From: Pelargonium tetragonum
Lineage: Eukaryota; Streptophyta; Magnoliopsida; Geraniales; Geraniaceae
Length of the DNA: 64,000 nucleotides
NCBI GenBank assembly: GCA_036897445.1
Contig: JAYMTL010000088.1
Location: 19,896-83,895 of the forward strand
Reading direction: 5' to 3'
The translations under genes and the position numbers were made by a program. Under the pieces are notes generated by a model. It did not search any database. It was not told the DNA's origin and worked only from the letters and a program-made list of their open reading frames with translations. Below are positions 1 to 12,590 of the stretch, one piece after another (position 1 is the first letter of the stretch; each line of letters begins with the position of its first letter).

Positions 1-1520
1 TTAAAAGAAAAGGAGCCTCCTACATTTACATATAGTAAATAACAGGGGATTTCCCAGCAAAAATCTTTTATATCCAATTTTGAGCAATCTGATTTCAGAA
101 TACGCTTTTTCTTGATTATTATGAGGTATAGGATGTGAGAGGTGAGTCACAAGGGAGTATCATCTTGCTTTAAGATTTAAGAGCCGCTAAACGAAGTTTT
201 CAATATTAACTGGAATTTAGTGCTAATACAATGAGGAGAGTCTTTCTAAAAAGCTTTGAGACTTTTCCGACCCGTACTTTAAGGAGATAGGGAGACATTA
301 AACTCTATTGATCAACTGAATCCTAAAAAAAGGGCTCATTAGACTATCCAATGCAAGTAAAAGTATCCTGTCTTGGGCAAATCTATGAAAAAATTAACAA
401 ATATCTTTGCAATCACAAGCTAAACACTTTTGTTTCTGCTCCTTATAGCGGGGATCCCAGGATACTTATTTAAACTAAACTTAAGATTTTTAATAATAAA
501 CTTGAAGCTTTTCCCAAGAACACCCTTAGGGTATACATATAGCTAGGGTTACCAAATAGTTGAACGGGACTCATATACGAAAAATGGGTTAGACTTAAAT
601 GAAATTAAGAGCTCTACTACACCCCTGCTGAGGCCTTATTTCTTACTTGCTGCAATAGGCTTTTACTTTGCATTCTATTAGATAGATATATAGAATAGAG
701 CGCTTCATTACTTATATAGATACCTTACCTAAGTTATCTAAATAAAAAGGGTTACAGGTTCAGGGTCTACTACTTTAGAGGAGAATTTCTTAAGAGCACT
801 CCCCGGCTTTTAGTACAAAAGACTCCTGGTTAGTAGTGAAAAAGCAATAGGGAGAAATTCTTTTTATAATATTTATTAGCCTAATTTCTGTAAACTGTAC
901 TAAGAATTTAGAAGAAAGGTACTTGAGTGCAAAACAACGAAGAACTATAACTAAACTCCACTATCTTATGATTTACGATTCAAGAAAGAAGTAAGAAGCT
1001 CCTGACATTAGTTGCTTGAAAAGTAAAAGGACATATAACCTATTCAACTCAAAGTTTCATAAAGCAGTAAACCCCTTTAGTTTAGAACAGCAGAAAGGGC
1101 GAAGCCCACTCAAAATCTTAGGTCGAAAAATCATAGTTGTTTAAAAAGTTTTTACTCTAGATCGGGCGTTGTTAACATCTACGTTACATAAAAAGGTAGC
1201 CAAGTGCCCTAAGTTTTAAACCTTTAATTTAAATGGGCGGATTTTACTACGCACGACACTACAAATTACTTTAGTACATTACTGAAATTCTGGTTCCTTA
1301 GCAGGTTTATTCCTGCACGGACTCTCTAACTAAAAATCAGATCTAGTTCGAAGTCCTTAGGATTAAGGGGCGTATGTAACAAGATATAGCACTTCGATTT
1401 AGCTAACATTATACACAATTTTTTTTCTATTTTGGAATTTCAATAAAAGTTTAACTTATACCAAACCGTAGGCGGGTTGTACACTATACTATATAAATAT
1501 ACGGCTTTAACTGAACTAGA

Positions 1521-1540
1521 TATATATATATATATATATA
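1521..1540. repeat. (TA)10 microsatellite
   Basis: An uninterrupted run of ten TA dinucleotides. Shorter TA runs of the same kind occur at 20869-20881 and 51033-51045. Slippage is the usual origin; no function is implied. Confidence 0.95.
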
Positions 1541-4500
1541 AATCAAGACTGTTCGAGGGTGGTCTAAAACCAGTACTCAAAGGTTTTCAGAATCAAATAT
1601 GTTTACAAGGCGAGACTAAATTCCTTGCCTCTTATAGTATTCTTACTTTTTTCCGAGGTTTCCGGGAACTGCTTTACTAGGATTCGGCCCCACCGAGTTA
1701 ATTACATTACCTTGTTCTGTAAAAACTTTAAGAGGAAATTCGCCTTTTATGGAATCTATTTTACCACAATACTTTATTTGCTTTTTGAAATTACTCTTAA
1801 GATTCAAATGAAATATTTATAAGATTTAATGGGTCTTCCTTTTTATTTATCCCAAAGAATTCCAAGGAAGAATTTAACAAAACGCGCGAGGTAAAGTCTT
1901 TTTTAGCATATCTTTCTGTTTGCTTACAAAGTTTCCCTTGGTTATTGTACTCCTTAAAAAGTCCAGAGGTACCTGTGATAAGAACACTATGGGGAAGGCC
2001 TAATGCTTCAAATAGGAGCATATATTGCAAAAAGAGTTTCCGATAATATCTATTAAAAGATAGCAGGTCATTACAAGAGTCTTTTAGAGGACCCTTTTTA
2101 GGATCCTGATTGACGCATACGCTCAGGTTATCTGTTTTTAGTTAAGAAAGCTACACCACAACATATAGAAAAGCATGTCGAGGACTAATCGTTATCCTTG
2201 TTCTGTGACCAGAGGCCCTTATCGTGCTTTAACTGCGTTTTTAGTGTATTTTTTGCTTTTTATTATTCTGGTATCAACTTTTCTCCCGTAACAGGTTTGA
2301 CTTAAATATACTAGGTATTAGGTAACAAATTGCCGAGGCCGGATAAGTTTCCGGGACTCCTCTGTCAATAACGTTTGTTTTTAGTTACATCTCAATTTCG
2401 TAAGACTAAATTACTTCCAGTTCTTTTAATAAAGTACAAGGAGTTCGCTGTACAAGCAAAAACTAAAAATTTTACAGACTGGGTTTTGTCAGAATAATGC
2501 AGGGTTTTTGGCAGTACTAGTTTGAAATTCGTAATTTAAGAAAGTTACATTATATTTTAAGTAAGATTTGAATACAACAAGAAAGAAAATCTCTCAAGCT
2601 ACCCTAATACGCAAATGTACCTAATTCTTTTATATACACTTTATTCCATTCCTTTGGCCTGTTCGGGATCCCCTGTTTCTTAAAAATTCTCTACCTTTAA
2701 CCCTTAACTCACAAAAACTTTTAGTCAGAAATAACTATTTCCTATACCCCACAGAAATTTCAGGATGACCCAATAAGGGAGCCCCCTACATTGTGTACAA
2801 ATTGCATTCGAGTTTCGGAAGATACTGCTCTACAAAAATGACTATATTTAGGAGATTTCTCAAGATCTAGAGTGTATGAATCCAGAGTCTTCACCTAAAT
2901 TCGATAATATGCTAACAGAGCTCTAATTGAAAAAGACAAAACCCCCTGCGTAGTATTAAATCCTGAACATATAGGTTACGTGCTAGGACTTGACCCCTAT
3001 ATTGTAGTAGAAAATTCAACTAGACTTTAGATTGGGTCTACCGGTTTACTTCAACTTTTAACCGGGTTAAAAAGGAAGCTAAGGACAAAAAGCTATGCTA
3101 TTACAGGAATACAAAACCCAAATTTAAGGCAATTTGAAATGCACTAAAACACGGATTAGCCTACCTAGTAGTGTACATACTAGAAATTTTCATTTGTTTT
3201 ACTATATTCTTTTTCCTTCCACTTATTTGGCTCGATTTTTCCGGATCCTAGGTATTTTCAGAAGAGTAATCTGGAATAGTATACTTTTGGAGTATATATA
3301 ATGTTTAGTAGGACAAAGTGCAATGTACAATAGGTAAGAGCTCAAGTCTGCTCTAACTGAGTGCTAGTTCTCGAAACATATCCTTATGAGTGCCAGATAA
3401 TCCTAACAATGAACCTGATTTTTTACCCACTTCTTAAATTATACACCAAAGCTTCCTAGAAAACTGCGAGAAACTTATGCCTGTTTTGTAGAAAAGCGTG
3501 CTTAGAACAACTCTTTCGGGATTAAGATATGATGGACGAGCCTGCTCTCTATTAACCCTGTAGGCCCACAAATTCTACTAGATTAAAGGTTACCTGGAAC
3601 AGTTATACTAAAAAGTTAACCGAGGCTTATGCTTCGACTTTTTATTTAAGGTAAATCTTTGCTTTTTAAAAGGCTATCTTACCTGCAGTTTTAACCCAAT
3701 GTCTTTTTAGAAAAATAAGGGCCCCGCTCTTAAACTCTACAGATATAAATACACAAAAACTCGCTGTTTCAAATAGAGTTAATGAAAACTACATTTTAAA
3801 GTAAATCTAAAGATTAGTAGATGATTTTTAATTATAAAGAAGGTTTATAAGGAATATAGGACGCAAAATTTATACGTATAAACGACACAGGAAGCTTTTA
3901 TAAAACGGTAACTTTCCAGACCAGAACTTGGAAACTGCAGAATTAAAACCGCCTTGCTAAAAAGCCCACACTTTTATGAAAACTAGGGTTTCTTTTTGTA
4001 TTACGTATATTCTCTGCTTTTCTTAGCACGAGGTGAAAAAATATAAAATGAAGTTAGAATTTTGACTTTATAAGTTTACAAGAGTTATTCGCTAATATCT
4101 AACCTCAGGTTTCGTCCTTGGCCAATAGGGAACCCTTACTTAAGAGTTCCTTTGCTTCTCGAGGCCTTGTATGTATGCTCTTTTTTACCCTGAATATTCG
4201 TTAAAAGAGCATCGTTACACTTGTGGCAGGGTCCCGCCCCTTTTTAGTTCCCTCTACTTTAAGTTCATTATTAAAAGCTTTTATTTATTATACACTCTTT
4301 ATGAGTTCTGCTTGCTAATAAGTTATTCCCGTAATTATATTTACAACTAAGGGACCTCAAAACTTCGGATTATACTTTCGATGGAAGTTGAAGGTATTCT
4401 ATAAGGCAATTTCTAGAGTTGTTATCTCCCTTTGTCTTTGTAAGAGGCATCAGCCCTCCGTGCTATAAACCTTTTTTGTAGGACTTCGAAACCCGAAGTG

Positions 4501-5825
4501 TCCGGCCAGTTCAGTAAGAGGCAAGACTTTTGACTTCTTTTTTAATATATAAATTTTCTTTTCTATAATAGTAGCTATTCCTTTTTGTCTTTATATGTCA
4601 TTGAAGCCGCCCCTCCTTTATATTTATACCAAACAAAACCGCTAGCAGAAGTTTTCAAGAATAAAATGATAACCTATTTTGACAGGACTCTCTTTCGAAG
4701 CCAGGTATATTTAATTTAGTAAATAAAAGACTTTGTCATCTAATGAAATTTGTGGATCCAAGTAATAATATATCAATCCCAAGTTATTGTCTGGATCTAA
4801 GAATTAAGTGTCCGACCTAAACAAAGACAAGGAAGAATACTCTCGACTCGCTTTTACTCTTTTTTACAAAATACAAGTATAGGCCAATTCATAAAAACCT
4901 CGAGTAATCTATCCCTAAATTAGAATTAGGAACTCTTTTTTTATTGAATAAGTTTCTAAGAATGTTGACTTTCTATGGCATCCCCTTTATTACTTTAAAG
5001 GGACGCAGTTAAACTTTTTTAGCATATTGAGAGTCAAAGTTGTAAAGCCCTATTTGTGCAGGAGTTCTTTTATTCTACTTGATACTTGAAAGCTTTTAAG
5101 CTTGCTCCCCTATTCCTATAGCAGCAAAGTACAAAGTATTCTTTCTAGAGAGATGTCCACGGTAGGAGTCCAGCCGACCTAAAACAAGGGAGAATAATAG
5201 TCCTTTATCTTAATTCTAATTTATTAAGCTAGCTTTTTTCGTAAAAGGCCTTTTAACGTCAAGAACAGGGTAAACAGGTCCGGGAGATTTGGGTTTTTCG
5301 ATTTACACACAGAGGGGTTTAGAGATCTAAGTGTTTACCGAGAGAAGTACCTCCTATACAAAGGTTGTCAGCAGATTGAAGCTTGTAAGTATGTTTTACC
5401 ACAGAGAAATTTAAGTAGAAGTTAAGGTGAATCCTGGAAACCTGGTTTGTTTCTATGAGATAGCTCACGCTTTGAGAAAAGTAAATAAAATGAAACTAAA
5501 CAGCCTATATGCCCGGCCTTGTAATAGTTTTGAATTGAGCAACCTTGGTAACCAACATCGCTTTTTCTCTTTCATTTTTAATTAAAGAGGCGTCGCAACC
5601 CCGCTTACGCTTTATGTAATTTGGATTACAAAGTTCCCTTAGTTTATGCTAAACCCGGTGTAAATAGAAGGGATAAGGTCGGAAAGTAACGGTGTTTAAC
5701 ATGCATAATTAAAGGAAGCCTACCCTACAAAAGGGCAACTCCATAGTGTATTCCCATTTATCCTGTACATATGTATATGTATTCCGCGCTATAACCAAGA
5801 ACCAAGTTAAGGATCTACTAACCCC

Positions 5826-5844
5826 AAAAAGAGGGATTCCCTTA
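5826..5844. repeat. GC-box quasi-palindrome copy
   Basis: One copy of the dispersed GC-box family: an A-run, then GAGGGATTCCC, then TTA. GGG and CCC can pair across a two- or three-base centre. Same layout as copies at 10042-10051, 20597-20614, 34650-34659 and 51367-51375. Confidence 0.55.
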
Positions 5845-8800
5845 AGAATTTTATAAGCTCCTGCTACTTTACTCATGATACACCCCCGATGGTGCAGGCA
5901 AATTTGAAGGAAACACTTTTCGTGACCGTAATCAGTATTAGAGGTAACGTTACATTAAATTTATACACCAAAGGAGGTCCCCCTTGTATTGGGGCGGATG
6001 GAGGTGTACTTCCAAAGCATTCAAAAAAAATTAGGGCACTTTTTATAATCTATAAGCGCCCATCTACACTTGAGTAAGTTCCTATTGGGTTTTGGGGTGT
6101 CTCATTGAATCAGCTTCCTGTGATTTTCCCTTTGCGGGTTAGGATTCGTTTACTATAAAGCGGGACATAGAAATTGACGTTAAAACGCAGTCGTACAACA
6201 AGAGTTAAGGTCAAAAGAGCTACTAGTCACTCAAGTGTAGCTTGTATAAAACCTTAGTATAATATGTCAGAAAATGAAGTAAATACAACTCTCCTATTTG
6301 TAAATGTGTCGCAGGGTATCTCTTCTTAGTTAGTACGGGTATCCTCGAGGGCTCGGGTTTTCTATGCTATATCTATATTTCTTGAAAATACAGGTTGCTG
6401 GGTACTGCGTGAGGCTAAAAGGGATCTTATTAAACTTCTTGTTAAGTGTTAAGTTTCACATTTCCTAATCTAAGGGCCGTTTTCTAAGTCTGAGGAATAG
6501 GAGGAACCCCCCACTAAAATATTTAATAGATCAAAATCTTAGTTTATTTCAGGCCTTTCTATACTCTATTGAGTAGTTTTCAATAAAAAGTTTACGGAAG
6601 GAATTAAGCTCGAATAAAAAGCAAACAAGGACCCGACCACTTAACTCCGCTTATCCCACTAAAAGGAGAGGGTCGAATATCTTTTTTTGGTTGGCTAAAG
6701 AGCTATAAACCTAAAAAATTTTCCCTCTCAAGAATTTACCCTGGATTTTGAATCTCTGAAACTTCTTTATTATTGCCGAGTTAATTACCCCCTTTTATAA
6801 GTAGCTTTCTGGGCATGCTGTTAGGGTACTACTTAAATTGGAATCCCCTCTAGACATTTTAACAGTTTCCTTACGACCCATACAAAAAGAGTATTACTTA
6901 CAGTATTACCACGGAATAAAAGATAACCTTATCCTTATAGAATATACAAACATTTCGTAGTCTTTCCCTTGGTTTAGTTTTTAGAAAAGGTCACAACTTT
7001 AGCTATCAGCAAAAACAGGTTACTAAGTCTTTTTCAGTTACTTAGGGTCTAGGGCTCTGAAGCCTATTACTAAAAAGAACGAATTCCCGCTATCTTTAGT
7101 TTAGGCGGTCCGCTGGGTTCCTTTTAAAAGTTTCGCCGAATCGAGACTCTGTTCTAAACTCCCTCAGCTTTAAATAATTTTAAGTATTCGGTGGAATCCT
7201 AAACGGTTGCTTTCTTTATCTGTAAGTCCAAGCTCGCTTTTTATAAAACTAAGGGTGTTACTAATTACAAAGATAAGTCTTTTAATATGGATTTACTTTA
7301 CTAAATCTAGGTTGCATTTCTAAAAAAAGGAAATAACACTTACCACTTAAAATTACAAGGGTTTAGCAGATACACAAGTAGCTATTATCTAGAGTCTATG
7401 CATCAATTAGAGTAAGAAAAATTATATAAGTAGCGTTTACCAAGATGCAAAAAAATCCCTGCGGAAGGGACTGCGCTTAGATATTTCCTAGCTGTAAAGC
7501 ACAAGCATACTTGTTCGGCATAAAAATAAAAGAGTCTTTTTACCTCACAGAGATGCAAAGGGCGCAGTTGGTTAGGTAAATAGACAAGAAAAATCCTATT
7601 TATAGTAAGACAAAATTGAGAAGGGGGGATTTAAAGGAAAATTTCGGGAGAAGCTCCTATTCCTTGTACCTACACTTTTTAAAAGACTTTAAGGTTATGA
7701 AAAAACTAAACGTGTGCCTAGTAGATTTTTCAAATAAGGAACCCTTTCGTACTAAAGCTTAGCTTGTGTATTCGACCGCTTAGGAATAGGAGTAAACTAG
7801 TTTCTGTAGAAGCATCTCTTAAAGAAATGAATCCAAATGTAAATGCGCGGTTTTAAGAGCTTGCTAATTCCGGTATGACCTTGTGAGTGTCTTGGAAAAA
7901 GCCTTACTCTGAATCTACAACCTTTCTTCAAGACTAGCGCTGAGGTAAAGAATTTAACATACTGTCCAAATATACTATTAGGGATTTCGTGACCGGAAAA
8001 GAAACTTTGTGTTAAATGGAAGTTCATATCCACTTTCTAGGTCTTAGTTTGACTCTCTACTGTACGAGAATACTACTTCCTTGTTGAACCCCCTTGAAAT
8101 GAGAAGCACGAATATACATATTACAAAACCATACTTAGTCGGGTTTGTCCACGAATACTCAAGTTATAAGTATCTCTACTCTCTTATATCACGAGGCTGC
8201 CCGCGGAAATTTCCAAATAAACCCAGCTACTTAATATATCTATAGATTAGTTACAAGTCTCATAGAGTTCCCCAACCAGGTACGGGCACTCTCCCTAGTA
8301 ATTACAGGAATTCTTTACTTTTGAATCTTTCTGGATTATTAATTGCTTTGTAAGGTCAAATTTAGTCAGATTGGGCTTCGTTTTTAACTAAATTAAGTTA
8401 AAGAGACATTTCTATAATAAAGTGGAAAGGGCGCGGTTGCTTCCTTTGTTTCGGGAATCGCGCTAAAGGTGCTTCTATATTACAGGGCCGAACATAGTTT
8501 TTTGCTAGTCAAGAATTATTGTACTTAAGTGAGTCGGAGGCTTGCCCCAAAAAACCGAAACAATTGCGTCCAAATATACGGAAAGGGCAATCTTAGGAGG
8601 TTTCATATCATATAAAAATGACAGCCTTGAATTGAATATATTAAGGGCAGCAAAAAATCACTCTGTAAAGAATCCCCTTTAACTTGATTTACCCGTTATA
8701 TTACTATTATGAAATTGACTATAATTACAAGAGAAGAACCCAGTTAAAGATTTACACAAAAAGATTTGACTTTAACTTTCCTTTTTGAATCTTTTTAGTT

Positions 8801-8939
8801 TTATTTGTTTTATAAGAGTTTCTAGCTGCTTTCTTGGTAAACAGTTTCTTAATAATAAGAGGGACAAATCCAGTAGATTAATAAAGAAAAAGGTGTAAAA
8901 AGTTATAATATTAACAGTAGTCACGAAAACTCTTTTCAG

Positions 8940-8952
8940 AATCGCTTAGATA
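8940..8952 (+). promoter_or_regulatory. Lone plus-strand copy of the 13-mer AATCRCTTAGATA
   Basis: The sequence is AATCGCTTAGATA, identical to the reverse complement of the copy at 50665-50677. It is the only plus-strand copy. Unlike the four minus-strand copies, I see no tRNA-like sequence in the few hundred bases downstream. Role unknown; it could be a transcription start motif or the conserved core of a dispersed repeat. Confidence 0.4.
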
Positions 8953-9591
8953 ATTAGATAAATATATCCCACAAGTAGGTAATCCCAGTTAGTTAGGGGT
9001 TAGTAAAAGAAAAAGTAGAGAATCCGGGTTCCAAGTTTAAGTTCTAGATTTTTGTTTAGAGTACAAGTTCGGTAATTGGCTAAGAATTTTCTTAATAAGA
9101 GAGAGTGAAAGGTTACGGGCCGGTTAAAGACTCGCTATGTCCCCTTACCCCCTTATTTTTGGAGAGTCCTATTAAAGAACCTTAATGTTAAGTTTCTCGA
9201 GGCAATTGAGAGAAGTTCAGGATCCTTCATTTCAAGATAAAGATAAAAATCTGTCAGAGATGTAAAGTAGATATTTTACTAGTTATTGTAAACTTTAAAA
9301 GAGAAATAATTTATATATACACATTTTTCACTAAAAAACTTTTTCCACAAGTCCATTTTTAGTTATCAGTAAAATACAAGTGCTCTGTTCGCATGGACAA
9401 GCTTAGACTTTTCCTGCGCTTATAGTATAAAATGAAAATTTGCTATCTGTGGATCTAACTAAGAAAAGACAGGAATTCTTGAAAAGAAACTATAAGACTT
9501 TGTATATATGATATATAGCTGAAACTTATTACATTGTAGAGTAAGTCTAGAATAAAAAGGATAGCTAATGAGGCGGGGTTGCTTGAGTTGT

Positions 9592-9615
9592 AAACTATAT
9601 ATATATATATAGTTT
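9592..9615. repeat. 24-bp perfect AT palindrome
   Basis: AAAC, then alternating T/A, then GTTT reads the same on both strands over 24 bases. It could extrude as a cruciform. Built mainly from a TA run, so slippage is enough to explain most of it. Confidence 0.85.
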
Positions 9616-10041
9616 TCTTTTTAATATGGGTATAATTTAATAAGGATTTAGTGGTTATATACATATTTAAAAGGCTGTGCATTATTATTTGTAATGAATG
9701 CTAGCAGTTGTAAAGGGTTATTTAGTGGAGGCCTCTAGAACTTCAGTATGACATGATTGAAAAGAAGAGAGGGCTCCTTCCTATAACCTATAAAGTTGTC
9801 ATTACATTTTTACCTACTGGTTATCGATCCAAAAAGGAGCTTTTTTTCCACTCTAGTAGGAGGCTTTGTACTTGTACACACCGGCGAAAGGATGCTTATG
9901 CCCTCGATTATAGCTATAAAATGGACACTTATTGAGCGGATATGTATGCTTGATTTTTTAATGCTTTCGTGGTTACTCTGCTTTGCAGGCCTTGCTATAC
10001 TATTATATCATAAGGGTTTCATCAACAGTTTACCAGGAATC

Positions 10042-10051
10042 GGGGATCCCC
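10042..10051. repeat. GC-box perfect palindrome GGGGATCCCC
   Basis: A perfect 10-base palindrome followed by TTTATAAAG, one of the cleanest members of the GC-box family. It lies inside an open frame (9796-10113), which lowers the chance that this frame is a real gene. Confidence 0.6.
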
Positions 10052-10299
10052 TTTATAAAGTAATAACTACAAAGAAGAAGAGGAATACCCCTCTAGCTCT
10101 AGTAGACTGTTAATATTAACTAGTATAATAGACTGTAATACACTATAGGAATGAACTCCCAGTTACAAGAACTACAGCTAAAGTAAGAGAAGAGTACAAA
10201 GATTTCCTTTAATATTTTAATATAGTTTAAGAAGGAGCTCTTAATAGGTATGGGATTAGACCTTGCCGCTAAGCTAATGTGTTCTGTGTTTCTGTATTC

Positions 10300-10610
10300 T
10301 AGATAAACAGGGAGACTCTATAGGCCTAACAACTTCTTTTGACTTTCTTTCTTATGAGCTTTATCTGGGCCTTACCTTAGAGACTGACTCTCTATCCTAG
10401 GGAGCTTCGTACCTGTTTTGAGAATACCCGGCTAGGGATCGGATCTTCTTGTTCTTGCAGACTAAACTTATAGTGTACCCGTACTAAATAAAAGGGCTTT
10501 CTAGTTGTAACTTAAGAATAAAAGGTAATAAATGAGTTAGTTAATTAGATTTGTAGTATAGAAAGTATACAGGAGTTAGTCTTAGGATTCCTATAGTGTC
10601 TATATAAAAT
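10300..10610 (-). pseudogene. Lysine-rich repeat relic with AT-rich leader (locus 1)
   Basis: Read on the minus strand, 10610 to 10530 resembles the leaders at 62075-62010 and, less closely, 59395-59340: a shared block like ATTAGATTTGTA, a gap, then GTATACAGGAGTT, read on the plus strand. It is followed at about 10450-10330 by a purine-rich stretch that translates with many lysines (for example GKAQIKLIRKKVKRSC) but is cut by stops. The order leader then lysine-rich part matches the 59 and 62 kb loci. No start codon or complete frame survives. I take it as a decayed repetitive element, perhaps part of a transposon-coded protein, but I do not recognise the parent family. Confidence 0.4.
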
Positions 10611-10839
10611 AAAGTCTAGTCTTATTAGTTGTCATAGTTGTTAGGTTTTTATTACCTCTTCTTATTTGTTTCTAAAAGGAGAGGAGCAAGCCTTATGTAA
10701 TAGGGAAGGCTTGAGTCTACCTGGTCCAAGGAAGGGCGCATTTAGTATTTATTTGTCTAGTCAACCTCGCACTATGACATCCAACTCCTAGAAATTTCTT
10801 TCATCTCTCTGGAGAAACAAAAAAAGTAAACTCCAACCC

Positions 10840-10990
10840 TGCTCTTACTATTACCCCTACAACAGAACTTTCTTGGGAGCTATAATACCCACTTCCTATG
10901 AGCCAGATTCTCTTGGTAGCTGCCTTATCGGCCCCTGTACTTACTGTTACTATACTCTTAGAAGCTTCGGGAGGTTCCCTGTTTCATTTC
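10840..10990 (-). pseudogene. Lysine-rich repeat relic, core motif copy (locus 1b)
   Basis: On the minus strand the core at 10890-10875 reads GGGTATTATAGCTCCC, in frame as G-I-I-A-P followed by K-K-V-L. The same core in the same codon phase occurs at 54.88, 59.17, 61.89 and 30.08 kb. Upstream on the minus strand are further Lys/Ala codons (AAGGCAGCTACCAAGAGA). Stops interrupt the frame. Parent protein unknown. Confidence 0.4.
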
Positions 10991-12520
10991 CCAGGTTTAT
11001 AAGTGTAATTCATAAAATTTGTTGCTTACAAGGATACCCAGTTCTTAACATAAATTTGTTGTATTCCTAGTCTCATAGTAGACAAAAGAAGAAATGTTGA
11101 AGCCCCTAAAATCTTGTCTATACCTTTTTAATTTAACATCAGAGAAAAGCTTAAGAGTTAAACTCTTTTGCCTTAAGTTCTTACACTTAATATAGATTTT
11201 AAGGTCTGCGCCCCAAACCTAAAAGGTTTTTATCTAGGGCTAACTTAGCACCCTTTATTAATCCTTGCTCATTAACCCGAGTCCTATATATAAAAGCCTG
11301 TGCCTAGACCAGATTTGACTTTTGTATGAATACACAAACTTTAGCTTAATTTATAGCTTGTTCTTAAGTCTCTGCTTTAGATCTTCATTTTGTTTTTAAG
11401 GTTTTCACAGCTCTTATTCCTTTTAGAAACTTCAATTTTGTATTTAAACTTGCACCGCTGTTAGGAAGCACTCGAGAAAGGAGCTCCTTGACTAAAAATA
11501 TAGGGAAAATAAGCCAAACATTTCGTCGATTATGAGTATGAATCAAACTATACTATAATAGATTGTACAAGAATCTCTTATTACATGCATTTAGTAAACG
11601 TATGAATTCTACCATGAAAAATAAATAAACACCGATTCTTTTTTATATCTCCCGAGTTTTTCATACATATCTAGTTTAATACAAAAGAAGAAGTCGACGT
11701 AAAGTTATGGTTATATAATGACTAAGTTCTAATTTTTATTTGAAACCACTTAATAGATTTTGTCAAGTAAACTCATCTCCGCCTTTTACTACATAAATAA
11801 TAAAAATCAAATAAGAAAGTTTTCCTATTTATGAAATCCTTAGTGAGACGGCGATATACTAAAGCCTTAATTAAGTTAAGTGGACAAGTAGTTTTCTAAA
11901 TTAGGTGATTGCATAGAATCCATCACTAGTTTCAGAATAATAAAATGTAACTGAAATGACCCCATTATACCCTATATCCCAGTAGTAAACCAATTTTCTA
12001 AAGGTTACCTATTTCCATTAGTCTTTTTGCTCTCTTAACTAAAAAGAAAATAATTGAGGAAACTATTACATCCGTTTTCAAAGATATTTAGTTTAAGGAA
12101 AAGTTGATTTAGACTGCAGTTGCAATTCATCAGGTCACTTTGTGCCTAGCTCGTATATTATGAGTAGTACTACGTGGAGATCCGAGGCAGATTGACTCCA
12201 CTTAATCGTGATTCACATTACTTTTTGGAATTTCGTTTTTTTAGTTACGTAGTTATTATTGATTGTCCAAAATATCAATCAAAAAGGGCTTTGCACCTTG
12301 TTGTTGGATTTTTATATGATAATTTAGGATATATTATAGCATTGTAAAATATTTACTAGGGTCACTAAACTTACTGCGAAGCCTATCAACTCAAAGATAA
12401 CACACTACCTTACAATGGAATTTTATTAGATTATAGCCGTGAAACTGAGGTTTCCTTTCCCCTTTCCTGAAAAGTAGCTAATCTGTTCCTTATTGTAATA
12501 AGATAATTAGAAAAAATAAG

Positions 12521-12590
12521 ACTCGAACCCATTTCAAGCAGGATACCTCTTAACAAAGAAAAGAAATATAAGAAGTTTCTCAGAGTTTCT
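12521..12590 (-). pseudogene. tRNA-like remnant (B-box only)
   Basis: On the minus strand there is a T-loop/B-box like GGGTTCGAGTC, preceded by GTTAAGAGG resembling a D-arm end. The arms do not pair well and no acceptor stem closes. It is probably decayed, or one member of the dispersed tRNA-like family. Confidence 0.25.

Larger units (their letters stand above)
1..8939. other. Gene-free AT-rich stretch, left end
   Basis: No gene is recognised. Open frames are short (none over 78 codons) and none shows a family motif. What can be seen are GC boxes at 45-55, 449-458, 2665-2673 and 5826-5844, a pure (TA)10 run at 1521-1540, and many A- and T-runs next to short G- or C-runs. No tRNA-like B-box with a usable arm was found here, which sets this stretch apart from the 37-63 kb part. 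Confidence 0.6.

Noticed and set aside
9871-9884. Small-subunit rRNA word TTGTACACACCG (helix 44 region)
   Set aside because: The match stops at once; neither the following CCCGTC nor the rRNA 3' end appears, so I treat it as chance.
9796-10113. 105-codon plus-strand frame with a hydrophobic stretch (ATG possible at 9892)
   Set aside because: One membrane-like segment in an AT-rich frame is common by chance; the frame runs through a GC-box palindrome and shows no homology I recognise.
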